DNA of 64,000 bases. It comes from Blakeslea trispora. Taxonomy: Eukaryota; Mucoromycota; Mucoromycetes; Mucorales; Choanephoraceae. The position numbers were made by a program, and so were the translations under genes. This document shows, piece after piece, positions 13,666 to 24,977 of this stretch; within the stretch, counting starts at the first letter, position 1; each line of letters begins with the position of its first letter. The DNA lies in contig JAIWNE010000029.1 in NCBI GenBank assembly GCA_025331445.1, positions 186,001 to 250,000 of the forward strand, given 5' to 3'. The notes below the pieces were generated by a model. That model worked only from the letters and a program-made list of their open reading frames with translations, did no database searches and had not been told where the DNA came from.

Positions 13666-15743
13666 ATGCCATCCACAATTCCTTTTTCAACTATTTTTTC
13701 AAAATCAAAATCTGTCTTTTCAAAATTTGGTCAACACAAAAGACAGTCCTCTAAATCACGGCAACGTTATGCTAGCTCTTTGACTTCCAACTTACCGATC
13801 GCTTCTTATTCATGTTCCTCTCATCGCCTGAATACCATTTTCGACTCTCCTCTCTTAGATAACATTTCGGCAAAGCAACTACTGAAGAGAGGAAATGACT
13901 ATCTCTTTGGCCGGAACGGGCATCCAATATCAAAAGAATTAGCCATAGCTCATTTTGCGAAAGCCATCACTTTGGGAAGTGCACGAGCAGAAGGCATACT
14001 TGGTTTTTGCTATGAGTTCGGTATAGGTGTTGAGACTAATTTTGTTCAATCTGAGTATCATTATCTAAACGCGGCCAAGAAAAATGATGGCCTAAGCATC
14101 GCCCGGCTGGCTTTTTTAAGAAAATACGGTAGACCTCATGTGAAGATTGACCGCGCTGAAGCTGAAGAATGGGCAGAACGCATCAAAGGACGGCCTGGTG
14201 CTGTCAAATGGGTGGTTGAAGCAGCCTCTATCTATCACGATGCAGCTGCTCAATATACTCTAGGCGTGTGTTATCATGATGGTATTGCTGTTCCTAGAGA
14301 CGAACAGGCTGCTTTCCGTTGGTATCAATTAAGCGCCAATCAAGGAAATGCTCGAGGTCAAGGTATCTTGGGCTATTGCTATGGTGAAGGATTTGGTGTA
14401 GAAAAGGATGAAAAGACAGCCATGACATGGTATCGCTTGGCTGCTAGTCAAGGTGAGACTGTTGCCATTTACAACATTGGCTATTGTTATGAAGATGGCA
14501 TTGGTGTAGACAAAGACGTGAATGAGGCCGTCAAATGGTATAAGCTCTCTGCAGAACAAGGCAATGCATTTGGTCAAAACTCATTAGGTTACTGTTACGA
14601 AGATGGCATTGGCGTCCAAGAAGATTATGTCGAGGCAGCCAAGTGGTATAAGCTCTCTGCAGAACAAGGCTATCCATGGGCCGAATGTAACCTAGGCTAT
14701 TGCTACCAGAACGGTATTGGACTAGAGAAAGATGATTCACTTGGTGCATATTGGTATCGACGGGCTGCACTCCAAGGTCATGCAAGAGCACAGCATAATT
14801 TAGGCTTTTGCTACCAAAATGGCATTGGTGTTGAACGTAATGAGAAGGAAGCAGTCAAGTGGTACCGTAGATCGGCAGAACGTGGCAATATCTTTGCCTA
14901 TCATTCTTTAGGCTATTGCTATCAAAATGGAATTGGTGTTCCTGTGAACGAACAAGAATCAGTCCTCTGGTACTATCTGAGTGCTGAAGAGAACCACCCT
15001 CCTGCTCAATTGTCATTAGGCTATTGCTATCGAAATGGGATTGGTGTACCCAAAAACGAGGCAGAGGCCGCAAAATGGTTTAGGCGCAGTGCAGAACATG
15101 GGAATGCACTTGCTCAAAACTCATTGGGATTTTGCTTTGAAGAAGGCATTGGTCTGAAAAAGGATGCAACACGTGCAGTTTATTGGTACTACAAGTCAGC
15201 TAAACAAAATAACCCTTGGGCGCAGTGTAACCTTGGTTTCTGCTATGCAAACGGTATAGGTGTCCAGAAGGATGACGTGAAAGCGGTTGAGTGGTATCAA
15301 AGGGCTGCAGCTCAAAACCATGCACGTGCACTGGATAAACTAGGTGTTCATTTGCAAGAAGGCAGAGGCATTGAAAAAGATGAGCACGGTGCTTTTGAAC
15401 TGTTCAAGAAAGCAGCTGAATTAGATCATATCTCTGCACAATATCATCTGGGTCATTGTTATGAAAAGGGTCTTGGCTGTCAAGTTGATCTTGGCCAAGC
15501 AACACATTGGTTTAAGCGTGCTGCTTTAGGTAAAAGAATTAAGCTTGTGAATTTTATTTCATTCACTCATATTTTTCTTTTTCTTTTTTAGTTGGTTGCC
15601 GAAGTTCGCATGAACGATTAAGACTGCTTATTGTACGGGAATGCTTGTTGTCACCAGAAAACTCTATTTCTATGTCAGTTGCTAATGAGGATGATCTGAT
15701 CTATGGTGGATTGATTATTGGTCATAGCGCACCTGCTGCATAA
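13666..15743 (+). CDS. Sel1-like repeat protein
   Basis: Two exons (13666-15529 and 15592-15743) give 671 residues. After a Ser/Lys-rich N terminus of about 65 residues, the protein is almost entirely 36-residue Sel1-like repeats. There are about 13-14, typified by LGYCYQNGIGV followed by EAVKWYRRSAEQG. Such alpha/alpha solenoids are scaffolds; in fungi they include chitin-synthase activators and signalling adaptors. The regular spacing and near identity of the central repeats suggest recent internal duplication. No signal peptide, transmembrane segment or catalytic domain is visible. The last exon adds a non-repeat tail ending GGLIIGHSAPAA. The start is the first ATG after an A-rich leader. 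The molecular partner is unknown. Confidence 0.88.
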
Positions 15744-16134
15744 CAACTTTTGTTCTATCTATTTTATTGCTCGCAATATAACTATACCTCATCTTTTTTC
15801 CCTCCCATGTTTTTTTTTAAAAAAAATCAGTCATAATAGAAGCAATGTGTTTATATTTCATTCATCTTGTTGTTTTAAAAGTGCTGTTTTGTTACCTATT
15901 GCAAAATAAAATAAAGACGCAAGCACTAGTTCTTTCAGCTGCAACTTAAAAGAGAAATATCAACACAGGCCTTTATTATTCACTCCAAATACGAATAAGG
16001 ATGATCTTGTTCACCAATCACAACAGACTGGAGAAAAAAGGGATCTTCTCGTTTCAATCTCCGGGACTACCTTCCCGCTTTAAGAAAGAAAGCGGAAAGC
16101 TCGAATTGGTTCCTTATTATCTTTAAATTGAACC
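15744..16134. other. short intergenic interval, same-strand genes
   Basis: About 390 bp between the Sel1-repeat stop codon and the dehydratase ATG. It must hold a 3' UTR and a promoter. AATAAA-like strings occur at about 15906-15914. Nothing else was recognised. Confidence 0.5.
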
Positions 16135-17574
16135 ATGTCACCTTCCAAAAACATCATCAAGTCTGATATGGAGAGACACTCTGAATTAGTAAAGACGTTG
16201 GATAAATTTGATTTAGTGGATATTGGTGAAAGAGTCAATGAAACGGCTGCTGATTTGAGTGATGTAAAGAACATCTTGATCACAGGTGGTGCAGGATTCA
16301 TGTAAAAAAAAAAAAAACTTTCATCTTTTAGACTGAACAAAACGACTTACCTCTTTCTGTTATTAGTGGTTCTTTTCTTGTACGAAAGCTAGTTGTCTTG
16401 TATCCCGAGTATCAGATATTTGTGATTGACAAGTTGGATTACTGTGGATCATTACATAACCTTAAAGCAGTAGAGGATTTCCCCAATTACCATTTCGTAC
16501 GAGTAAGTTGAAACAGATGAAAAACTGGCTTGTTACTGACATGACGCTAGGGCGACATCACTTCAGCTGACTTTATCTCTTTCTTTTTAAAAGAAAAAGA
16601 AATTGACGTGATCTTTCATTTAGCTGCTCAAACGCATGTCGATAATTCGTTTGGGGATTCCTTTGAGTTTACAAAGTAAGCACAGTTCATTATATAAAAC
16701 ATGAGCTAATAGGCATGAAACAGGAACAATGTGATGGGAACCCATGTGTTATTGGAAGCAGCCAAGATCAACAAGGTCCATCGGTTTGTTCATGTCAGTA
16801 CAGATGAAGTGTATGGTGAAGTTATCAATGGTGTAAGTTGTGAATCCTATTCTATATGTATATTTAGACTCAATTCTTATTTTGGAGATTAGCCTGATTG
16901 CCCTGAAGATACCATACTTTCACCTACCAACCCTTATTCAGCTACCAAGGCAGCAGCAGAATGCCTAGTGAAAGCATATCATAAATCCTTTGGGCTACCT
17001 GTCATGGTCACTCGTTCCAACAATGTATATGGACCTTACCAGTTTCCCGAAAAAATCACCTCTAAATTTGTCTGCAGTCTATTGCGAGGCAAGAAATGTT
17101 ATATCCATGGAGACGGCCAAAATTCTCGCAAATACCTATATGCTGCTGATGTAGCAGATGCCATTGATATCATATTCCACAAGGGCTCAGTGGGTGAAAC
17201 CTATAACATTGGCTCTCCTTCAGAAATTTCAAATCTAGAGATGGCACGACGATTGATCTTGTTGTTTGGTTATAGAGAAGACGAGATGGATGATCATATT
17301 GAATTTGTGCGAGATAGAGCCTTTAACGATAAACGATATGCTATTGATTGCAGCAAACTAGAGCGATTGGGCTGGAGACCCAAAGTTGATTTTGACAAAG
17401 GACTGCTAAAGACAAGTAAGTTTGATACCTATTAAATGATGCATTGACTTATGATTATATCAAGTTGAATGGTATAGACAATGTACAGATACATGGTGGG
17501 GTGATATCTCAAGTGCCCTGATTCCTCACCCATTTAAAGTCATTCCTGCTTATAATGAACCAGCCGATCAATAA
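16135..17574 (+). CDS. dTDP-glucose 4,6-dehydratase-like NAD-dependent sugar-nucleotide dehydratase (TGDS/RmlB type)
   Basis: Six exons: 16135-16301, 16367-16502, 16551-16675, 16724-16832, 16893-17415 and 17465-17574; 389 residues. It is an extended short-chain dehydrogenase with the Rossmann glycine motif GGAGFIG at about residue 50, split by intron 1. It also has LAAQTHVDNS, the TDEVYGE active-site segment and the catalytic YSATK (YxxxK). The C terminus IEWYRQCTDTWWGD is recovered only with the 49-nt last intron. RmlB-type enzymes oxidise C4, eliminate water at C5/C6 and reduce C6, making 4-keto-6-deoxy sugar nucleotides. Whether the substrate is dTDP-, UDP- or another glucose nucleotide cannot be told. 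The roughly 45-residue N-terminal extension before the Rossmann fold has no obvious targeting signal. Its stop lies 47 bp from the stop of the convergent UCH37 gene. Confidence 0.88.
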
Positions 17575-17621
17575 TAAAGAAGAATGTGTAAATAGAGTGT
17601 TTTCTTTAATGAACACTGGCT

Positions 17622-18815
17622 TTATTTGTTTCGATGTTGCCCCTTTTGTTTCGCTTGAGTAATAAGTGGATCGAGTTGATCCTTCTCGGCAAGATGACGT
17701 AGCATATTGTAGATCATAGGTATAAAGTTATGTTTTCTCAGCAAATTCTCCCTCTAATATAAAGCTATGATGAGTCCAAGTAATAGACGCCTTTCTGATC
17801 TACTTACATGCCATCTCTTTCGCTTTTCTTTTTCTTGGTTCAGTAATCGATCAAACATGGCACGCTCTCGATTGACTCTGTTTCTTGCTTCAGTGTCATT
17901 CTCTGGTAAGGAGAGTAACATGCACTCTGCTTCCTCTTTCAACTCTTCATATTGTTCTACTTGATCAGGAATCAGAGCCATCAGACTAAAATGAAGTTCA
18001 GAGTCACCATAGCCCTCCATACGACGCTTAATGGCTTCATTGGCTATATGCACCCAATTCTCTTCATCACAGGGACCTAAATTGACAGGCCCTTGACTAA
18101 GACCGTCTAGTTCAAACAGAGCACCACAAACGGGTGTAAAAGCAACAAAATGATAGACATCTTGATCCTTGCCAGCATTTGGATCTACCATCTCATTCAC
18201 AAACGGATCGGAACGAGCAAAACTGTTATGGACGGAGCGGATCAAATCGCTGTTTGAAATAGCTAAACCTTTCAACTTTTTGTTGTTGCTTTATCAGAGA
18301 GAAAGATTCAGTTGAGTGTGAGAGAAGAACTTACGTCAGGAGGAAAATCAGCAGTGAATTCTCTGAAGTTCTTTAATTCTTGTCCAATATCGATTTCGTC
18401 CTTATTGAGTAAAATGGAGAGAATGGCTTGTGTTGCACATGCATTGTTGATGACTTGGTTAGCAAAGAAAACATGACTAGCATTGTGATCTACTTGAGGC
18501 TGCGGTGCATTCTGCTTATGTTGCCATTTGAATAGAAATACAAGACCATAAATATAACTAGAAAGGGAAAAAAAGGTGATGAGGAAAGGACAAGAGGTCC
18601 TCTTTTTCTTATTCTTTTTCTTATGTACCCTAAATCATCAATCACTTCAGGTTCTAAACTATAGATTTCTTCCACTTGAACTCCTTTGCAGCCCATACCA
18701 GAGATTAACTCGGTAAAGACACCTATTGCTGTGAGTATACAAGCAAGATAACCCTCTTTCTCTTATCATTACCCGGATCGCTTTCAATCAAACACCAATC
18801 ACCAGCTTCAGTCAT
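17622..18815 (-). CDS. UCH2: ubiquitin C-terminal hydrolase L5 / UCH37 (proteasome-associated deubiquitinase)
   Basis: Five minus-strand exons: 18815-18773, 18728-18629, 18557-18335, 18275-17808 and 17753-17622. They give 321 residues, against about 329 in human UCHL5. A cysteine protease of the C12 family: [18 protein letters not shown], the catalytic Cys in NNACATQA (about residue 87), the catalytic His in DVYHFVAF and the Asp in FELDGL. The C terminus [20 protein letters not shown] is the UCH37-like domain that binds the proteasome receptor Rpn13/ADRM1; short UCHL1/YUH1 enzymes lack it. Exon 4 starts at TTG 18275, reached by splicing and not a start codon. The gene shares a 120-bp divergent promoter with ORC1. 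Confidence 0.93.
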
Positions 18816-18859
18816 ATTAAAAATAAAAAAAAAGAAAAGAAAAGGAAAATCAGACAGAT

Positions 18860-18865
18860 ACGCGT
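18860..18865. promoter_or_regulatory. ACGCGT box in the UCH37/ORC1 divergent promoter (MCB-like)
   Basis: ACGCGT is the MluI cell-cycle box recognised by MBF (Mbp1/Swi6 or Cdc10-Res) in yeasts to drive G1/S genes, including replication genes. It sits 70 bp before the ORC1 ATG and about 45 bp before the UCH37 ATG. The hexamer occurs elsewhere in the window too (about 4461, 39688 and 46010), so position rather than count is the argument. Confidence 0.45.
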
Positions 18866-18935
18866 AACTTCAAATTTGACCGTGTTTTCTTTTTTCTCTC
18901 TTTTTTTTTTTTCTTTATATTTTTATTATTTTTTC

Positions 18936-20734
18936 ATGCCAAAATCAAAGCTTATTTCTTCAGCTATAGATAAATCTCAAATCATAAAGTCTAAAAGACG
19001 ATCACGTTCAACAGTTCATTATGGTGAAGATCAACTAGAAAAACAACTCTTGCAAAAGCAGATCCAAGCTACAACATCAACTCGATCACGATCTACCAAG
19101 CCAACCCGCACTACTACAAAGACAAACTCGAGAAAGAAAGTAACATTCAGCAAAGTCGTTACTACAAGTAAATATCAGAAAGATGCTAGTTATAACTCAG
19201 GATCTTCTTCTTCAGAAGAGGATTCTGAATCTCAATCGGAATCCGAGGAAGAATTTGAAGTAGAAGAAGAGGAAGAAGAAGAAGAGAGACCCAAGAAACG
19301 GACTCCTTCAAAATACCTATCCGCAGTTCAAAATAAGACTCAAAGACGAGCCTTACCTTCGACACCTGCCAGACGCAAACCCACATCCCTCACAAATCGA
19401 GCTATCCATCGAGTGAACCAGGTAATGCCTGTCTTGCCCCTGAGACACATCACTCGAGAGGATACATCGGAAAAGACAGCGTATGAGGTGGCGAGAGAGA
19501 GACTTCATGTGGCTACTGTACCTGACTCACTTCCTTGCCGTGAAGAAGAGTTCTTTACTGTCATGGGCTATGTAGAGAGTGCCATTCAGGAAGCTACAGG
19601 TGCTTGTGTCTATATATCAGGTGTCCCAGGTACAGGCAAGACAGCAACAGTGTTGGAAGTCATACGCCATTTACAACAGCAGGCTGAAGAAAGAACAATA
19701 CCCGAATTCGATTTTGTAGAGATCAATGGCATGAAGCTGACTGATCCTAATCAAGCCTATAGTATTCTATGGGAAAGCATGGATTGCTCTCATTCTGTCG
19801 ATGGCAAAAAAAGACGTTATACAGCTGCTCATTCACTTCAGCTTTTGGAGGATAAATTCTCAAGGCCAAGTAAAGACCAAAAGACAACGCAAGTAATTTA
19901 ACAACCTATTGATATTCCCACAAAAGACTGATGAAACAATGTAATAGTGTCGTATTGATGGATGAACTCGATCTGTTAGTCACCAAGAAACAGACGGTCA
20001 TGTACAACTTCTTTGACTGGCCCAGTCGCCCTTTATCTAAATTGATTGTGATTGCCATAGCCAACACGATGGATTTGCCCGAAAGAATGATGAGTAACAA
20101 AATTGCCAGTCGTATGGGTCTGACACGTATTACATTTGAGGCCTATCGATATGATCAACTCTATCAGATTGTTCAATCTCGACTTCAGGGCATTGATGCC
20201 TTTGCAAAGGAAGCTGTTGAATTTGCTGCTCGTAAAGTGAGTGCGGTGAGTGGAGATGCCCGAAGAGCCCTAGATATCTGTCGACGCGCTGTAGAGATCA
20301 TCGAGGCTAAAGTGGCTCAAGAGGGCACTCAGAAACATGTGACCATCTCCATTGTGGATCAAGCCATTAAGGAAATGTTCACTTCGCCCTCTGTCGCCTT
20401 TATTCAGTCTTGTTCACTCCATCAGAAAATCTTTTTAGTCGCTTGCATGCATCGATCGCGTGCTATCGGTTTAGCTGAAGTAGAATTTGGTGATATAGCT
20501 CATTATCATATTCAGACCTGTAAATGGCATAACATTGAGCCTCCTAATACAAGTGATCTCATGCATGTGTGTGAATCATTAGGGCAGACAAGAGCTCTGA
20601 TTATGGAAGGCGGAAGAATGGATATTTGTATGCGGTTATCTCTTAATTTGATTGAGGAGGACATTACCATGGCCTGTAAAGCAGACAAGCTTATCAGTCG
20701 TTTATTACAATATTTACCTCAAACAGATCCCTAA
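18936..20734 (+). CDS. ORC1: origin recognition complex subunit 1 (AAA+ ATPase)
   Basis: Two exons (18936-19888 and 19948-20734) give 579 residues. This is the ATPase subunit of ORC that marks replication origins and loads MCM with Cdc6. Walker A GVPGTGKTA is at about residue 228. Walker B VVLMDELD falls right after the intron. Sensor 1 is in IANTMDLPERMM, the SRMGLTRITF segment follows, and sensor 2 is in SGDARRALDICRRA. A C-terminal winged-helix follows. The intron starts GCAAGT instead of GT; no GT donor restores the frame, whereas the GC donor gives KTTVVLMDELDLL. The first about 190 residues are basic, then Glu-rich, and disordered-looking. No BAH domain is evident, unlike animal and budding-yeast Orc1. 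The first in-frame ATG was chosen. Confidence 0.93.
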
Positions 20735-21759
20735 TAATAAATAATGAGAGAGGGAGGGAGGGAAAAAGCAATATGTGTGGTTGCCTTTCTCTTGATAGTA
20801 TTGCTTATGATAAAATAAGAAACTTGGTCTTTGTAGGAAAAGAGTGTGTGTTGGATATTTTCTTGATTAGCTCTGTGTAACCTAGACCTTAAGGATATGC
20901 ATAGACTGCTGGAGGTTGCATTTAAGAACTAAGCAGACTATACAGAATACCCTCAATATACTGTAGTTATAAATAGCTTAGCAAATGAATTTGGTTCCTA
21001 CAGAGTGTGTCATTCTAATCAATTTTCTCAAAAGAAAGAAAGGGTTTCATATACGAGTGTGCTCTTATTTACTCCTTTTTGATTCCCACTACAAATTGGA
21101 TCGTCATGTATAAAGAAATCTTCTTTTTCTTTTCTCTTAGTTGTATGTCTCGATATTTGGCCTTTATTCCATACAGTCAGTGCTCTTGTTGTTACTAGAA
21201 AACCTATTGTTGCATCTTCTTGGTTACTTTAAAGCCGAGAAAAGCAAATGCCCATGTTCTAAGATTGGCCTTTTTTTCTAGAAGCAAATTGTCCAACTGC
21301 AAAAAATGTTGCTCACTGCCCAAACTGGTTTGTTGATTTTGAATTACAGAAATCCCTTTGTGTCTTCTTTTTTTTTTGGTGCAACTAAAAACCCATTTTT
21401 GGCTTGACAATGAAATAGACAGCGAACTTTCTTTTGTAAGTCAAACATGATCATAATTGTAAATCAATCCGGGAGAAGCTGAACAAATCAAGTGAATTTG
21501 TTGGGAAGTTTGATCTCAAACAATCATCCAAAAAAGGAAAGAAACATAAACGGGGTTTCAAAGTAGAATAGAAACACAAGACAACATATATCTTGGTTAC
21601 CATTGGATGAACTTGCTTCTGGAAAGTGAGCATATTGACCGAATCTGAAGTTTAAAAAAAATAAACCTTGTACTTGAACCCCACATTACTTTCTCTCTTC
21701 TTTTTCTCTCTCTCTTTTATTCTATTAAATAAAACAACAAGAAAGGCAGAGCCAATTTT
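20735..21759. other. 1-kb gene-free interval
   Basis: Contains the ORC1 3' UTR and the promoter of the next gene. Just before that ATG there is a pyrimidine-rich leader (CTCTCTTC..TTTCTCTCTCTC) at about 21690-21718. No other element was recognised. Confidence 0.5.
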
Positions 21760-24162
21760 ATGATAGCAGAACCCATCCAAAGCCAACAATCACCGAGGTC
21801 GATTGATAGAAAACTACCTTCTTTCACAGGAAAACCACATCAAGATGGCTATGATTCTGATTCATCGGAAGAAGGGCGTGCCATACCTTCACAAACTTTG
21901 GGCTTACGAGTCATCAATGCGGATTTCAGTGATGATGAAGAAGAAGTCCAAAGTGATGGTCCTATATCTCCTTACAATAGTAAGACAACACCTTTTTTCA
22001 AGGACCCATCTTATGCAACCGTAGGACCTGTCTCACCTTCATCTCCTCAAAGTGAGACAGACTATAAAAGCACTCAGCCTTTCATTCCTCCTGTTCTCTC
22101 CAAACCGTCATATAACGTATCCCCAACACAGCAAGAGGCGCATGCATTAGATGACGAAACAGCGCCAACATTTCAGCAATCCACTGCCAAATCAGATTCA
22201 TCGTACAAACCTCATCCACACCTTGAAAAAAAGGTATTTAAAACTCCCAAAAAAGAAAAAAGCGCAGGACTTGGAAAGTTCAAGCTAAAAAAAAACTTAA
22301 TCTTTAGTCTTCATTTCATCATTTTGACCCATATCCAACTTTGTCAAAGGAAAAATCAGAAAAACCATCCACTGTACGAACGTCTACACAGATTGCTACA
22401 GACTATGCCAGTCAAAATACATCCAAATACGCTAAAGTCTCTTACCATCTCACAAATGATCCTACAGCTCTAAAGAAATATCGGGAAATGGCAACCAAAA
22501 CAAACGATCCAATCACTCAACTCATGTTTGCTAAATACTTGCTAGAAACAGCCAATGCCTTCTATTCCCTCAATGACCCTCATGCACCTCCTCAAGTGGT
22601 TGGCAGTAAGTGGGGTGTTGGTACTGTAGGCAAGAATGGAAAACGACCTGAGCCAACCATTCTAGTGCCTGGTCCTCATGACAACCAGGATCCTCTCTTG
22701 TCGACCTCTGCCTCTATTGGATCAAAAAGTCAAACGAAAGGCTCTCAACTAGACGAAGGGAGTCAATTTTCATCCATGAACCTGGCTTCACCCACTTCCA
22801 TTGGTCCTTCTACATTTAAGCAGCAAATAGCCATTCAATCAAATCAACGACATAAGCCTAAAGAGGCGGCCATCAGCGAAGATCAAATAAAGAAAAGAAC
22901 TGCATTAGAAGAAGAAGGAATCAGCTGGATTAAGCGACTTGCAAAACAACAGGTACCTGAAGCCTGTTATATGCAGGCAAGTTGGATGGAAAAGGAGGTT
23001 TATGGTTTTAAAAGCAACAAGGAAAAATCATTTGCACTTTATGCCATTGCTGCTAAAGACAACTTTCCTGAAGCACTTTTTGCTGTTGCTGAATACTTAG
23101 AGAAGGATCCATCCAAACAAGCACAGGAAACAGCAACGATTTTGAAGTTTTATAATATGGCTGCTGACAAAGGTTATGTGAATGCTATCTACGTAAGTTT
23201 CTTTTTTGTGTACCTTGAATTGTTTTATCCAACTTTTTTCCTATTCTAGAAACTTGCCATGATTGTATTACAAGGAAGATTGGGTGTGAAGCAAAGCACG
23301 ACAGAAGGACTTCGACTGATGCACAAGGCATGTGCTTTCTCTAACCAAGAATTTCATCAGCCCCTTTATCTATTTAGTTTAATGTTAGTCAATGAATACC
23401 CTTATATGGATATCCCAAGGTAAATGCATATCTATACATGTATATCGCATGATCTGATACATCTTGTGAAATAGTTCATTTACAGACGATTATGGCGGGA
23501 AAGAAGCAGCCATCATCTATCTTCAGAAAGCAGCAGAATACAACAATAAACAAGCACAAGGTATGCTAGGTTCAGTGTATGAGCATGGCCTTTATGGAGA
23601 ATCGATGAATTTTGGTCGGGCCTATGATTATTATGAAGCTGGTGCATTGAATGGTGATCCTAAATCGATGCTGGGTCTTTCTCGACTCAATAACCGAGGT
23701 AGTCATGGTCCTGGCGATAAAGACGAAGCCAGTCGGTTAGAGAACGATATTTCAGGTTGGTTAGCTGCTACACCTGTCAATGAAGATTTGTCTTTCTCTT
23801 GGTGCCAAAAAGCTGCGGAAAAAGATTACCCTGATGCTCTTGCATTGTTGGGGTAATGTACCAAGATGATAAAAGTAAAAAAAAAAAGGAAATGCTCACT
23901 TTTTTTTTTGTTTTATTTTAGATGGTTTTATGAACGTGGGTTTGGTACACCTAGAGATTTCAGCAAAGCTGAGATGTATTACCAATTGGCAGCAGAAAAA
24001 GGTGATAAAGGTGCTAAATCAAGATTAAAGAGCACAAACACATCAGTGACAAAGCAACAGCATGAGGGCATAAAGAACAACACACTAACCACACCTCCAA
24101 CTCCTTATAAAAAGAGATCTTCACAATCACTTAAGAAGAAGAATGACTGTTTCTGTATGTGA
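21760..24162 (+). CDS. SKT5/CHS4-type chitin synthase activator with Sel1 repeats and CaaX box
   Basis: Five exons: 21760-22233, 22308-23192, 23250-23419, 23475-23852 and 23922-24162; 715 residues. The N-terminal third is a Ser/Pro/acidic disordered region (DSDSSEEG, FSDDEEEV). The C-terminal half carries Sel1-like repeats (ALFAVAEYLEKDP, GMLGSVYEHGLYGESMNFGRA, WFYERGFGTPRDFSKAEMYY). The protein ends C-F-C-M, a CaaX prenylation box with Met at the end, as expected for farnesylation. In yeast, Skt5/Chs4 is farnesylated and activates chitin synthase III at the bud neck; the combination of Sel1 repeats and CaaX supports that assignment. The first intron was placed at AAG|GTATTT because it restores the frame into the SKEKSEK exon. 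Confidence 0.85.
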
Positions 24163-24472
24163 TGACATTCGTACTAATCAACCAACCCTTTCCCTTCGCA
24201 TTCCCTTTACTTTTCTGTATAATTAAATCATGTAATAGAAGAGCAGACGATAAGAGCAACTTTGTTTTATTTCTCCTATTATGTCTGCTGTGAAATACTT
24301 TTATTTCCACTTAGTGTTTCAAACAACAGCCATATGGTTATTGTCGCTAAAGAAAACAACACTTGGAACAAAAGGTCATCCATACCAAGATTATGGCTAG
24401 ACATTTCTATATACATTAAGGTCCCTTTCCTTCTTTCTTTCTTGAGAAATCAAGCAATTGAGTATGTTATTA
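24163..24472. other. intergenic sequence up to the hairpin element
   Basis: 3' flank of the SKT5-like gene with an AT-rich putative polyadenylation region at about 24215-24240. Nothing else was recognised. Confidence 0.4.
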
Positions 24473-24683
24473 GAGTTATATGTCGAAAGTCTCACCCCAA
24501 AATTTAACCGCAATTGATAGCCATTCTACAAGAAATAGACTTGAATAAAACAGGATCTCATATTACGCTTGGGAAGAAAAAGAGTTTTCTAGCCATGACA
24601 TCCTGATTTATTCAAGTCTATTTCTTGTAGAATGGCTATCAATTGCGGTTAAATTTCGGGGTGAAACTTTCAGCGTATGTCTC
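24473..24683. mobile_element. MITE-like foldback element with 89-nt inverted arms
   Basis: Two nearly identical inverted arms (24473-24561 and 24595-24683) are separated by a 33-nt spacer. The element is flanked by TA on both sides (24471-24472 and 24684-24685), as expected for a TA target duplication of Tc1/mariner-type elements. The ends begin GAG(T/A)(T/C)ATA and contain GAAAGTYTCACCCC. The same end sequence brackets 37850-38838. It has no coding capacity. Transcribed through, it would fold into a long hairpin. Confidence 0.8.
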
Positions 24684-24977
24684 TACAAAAAGAGTTGGAT
24701 CTGCTTTCTGTTTTAGCAGGATCCAGATTTATACCAGAGAACACTTGTGTTATCTATATAGTAAACCATATGAAACGTTAAAGGCTATAGTGTCAAAACT
24801 CCTTTGCATCAGAAAGACAAGAAATTTTGTTGTTATGTAAAGGTTAAGGAAGAGTGCGCTGTTTTGGGTTGAATGCAATGCCCTTTTTGCACTACACAGC
24901 ATGACAGCGTGACGGTTTATATACAATTTTCAAATGTCTCGAAAATGCATGGTTTTAGCCCTTTATCTTTGTCCACC

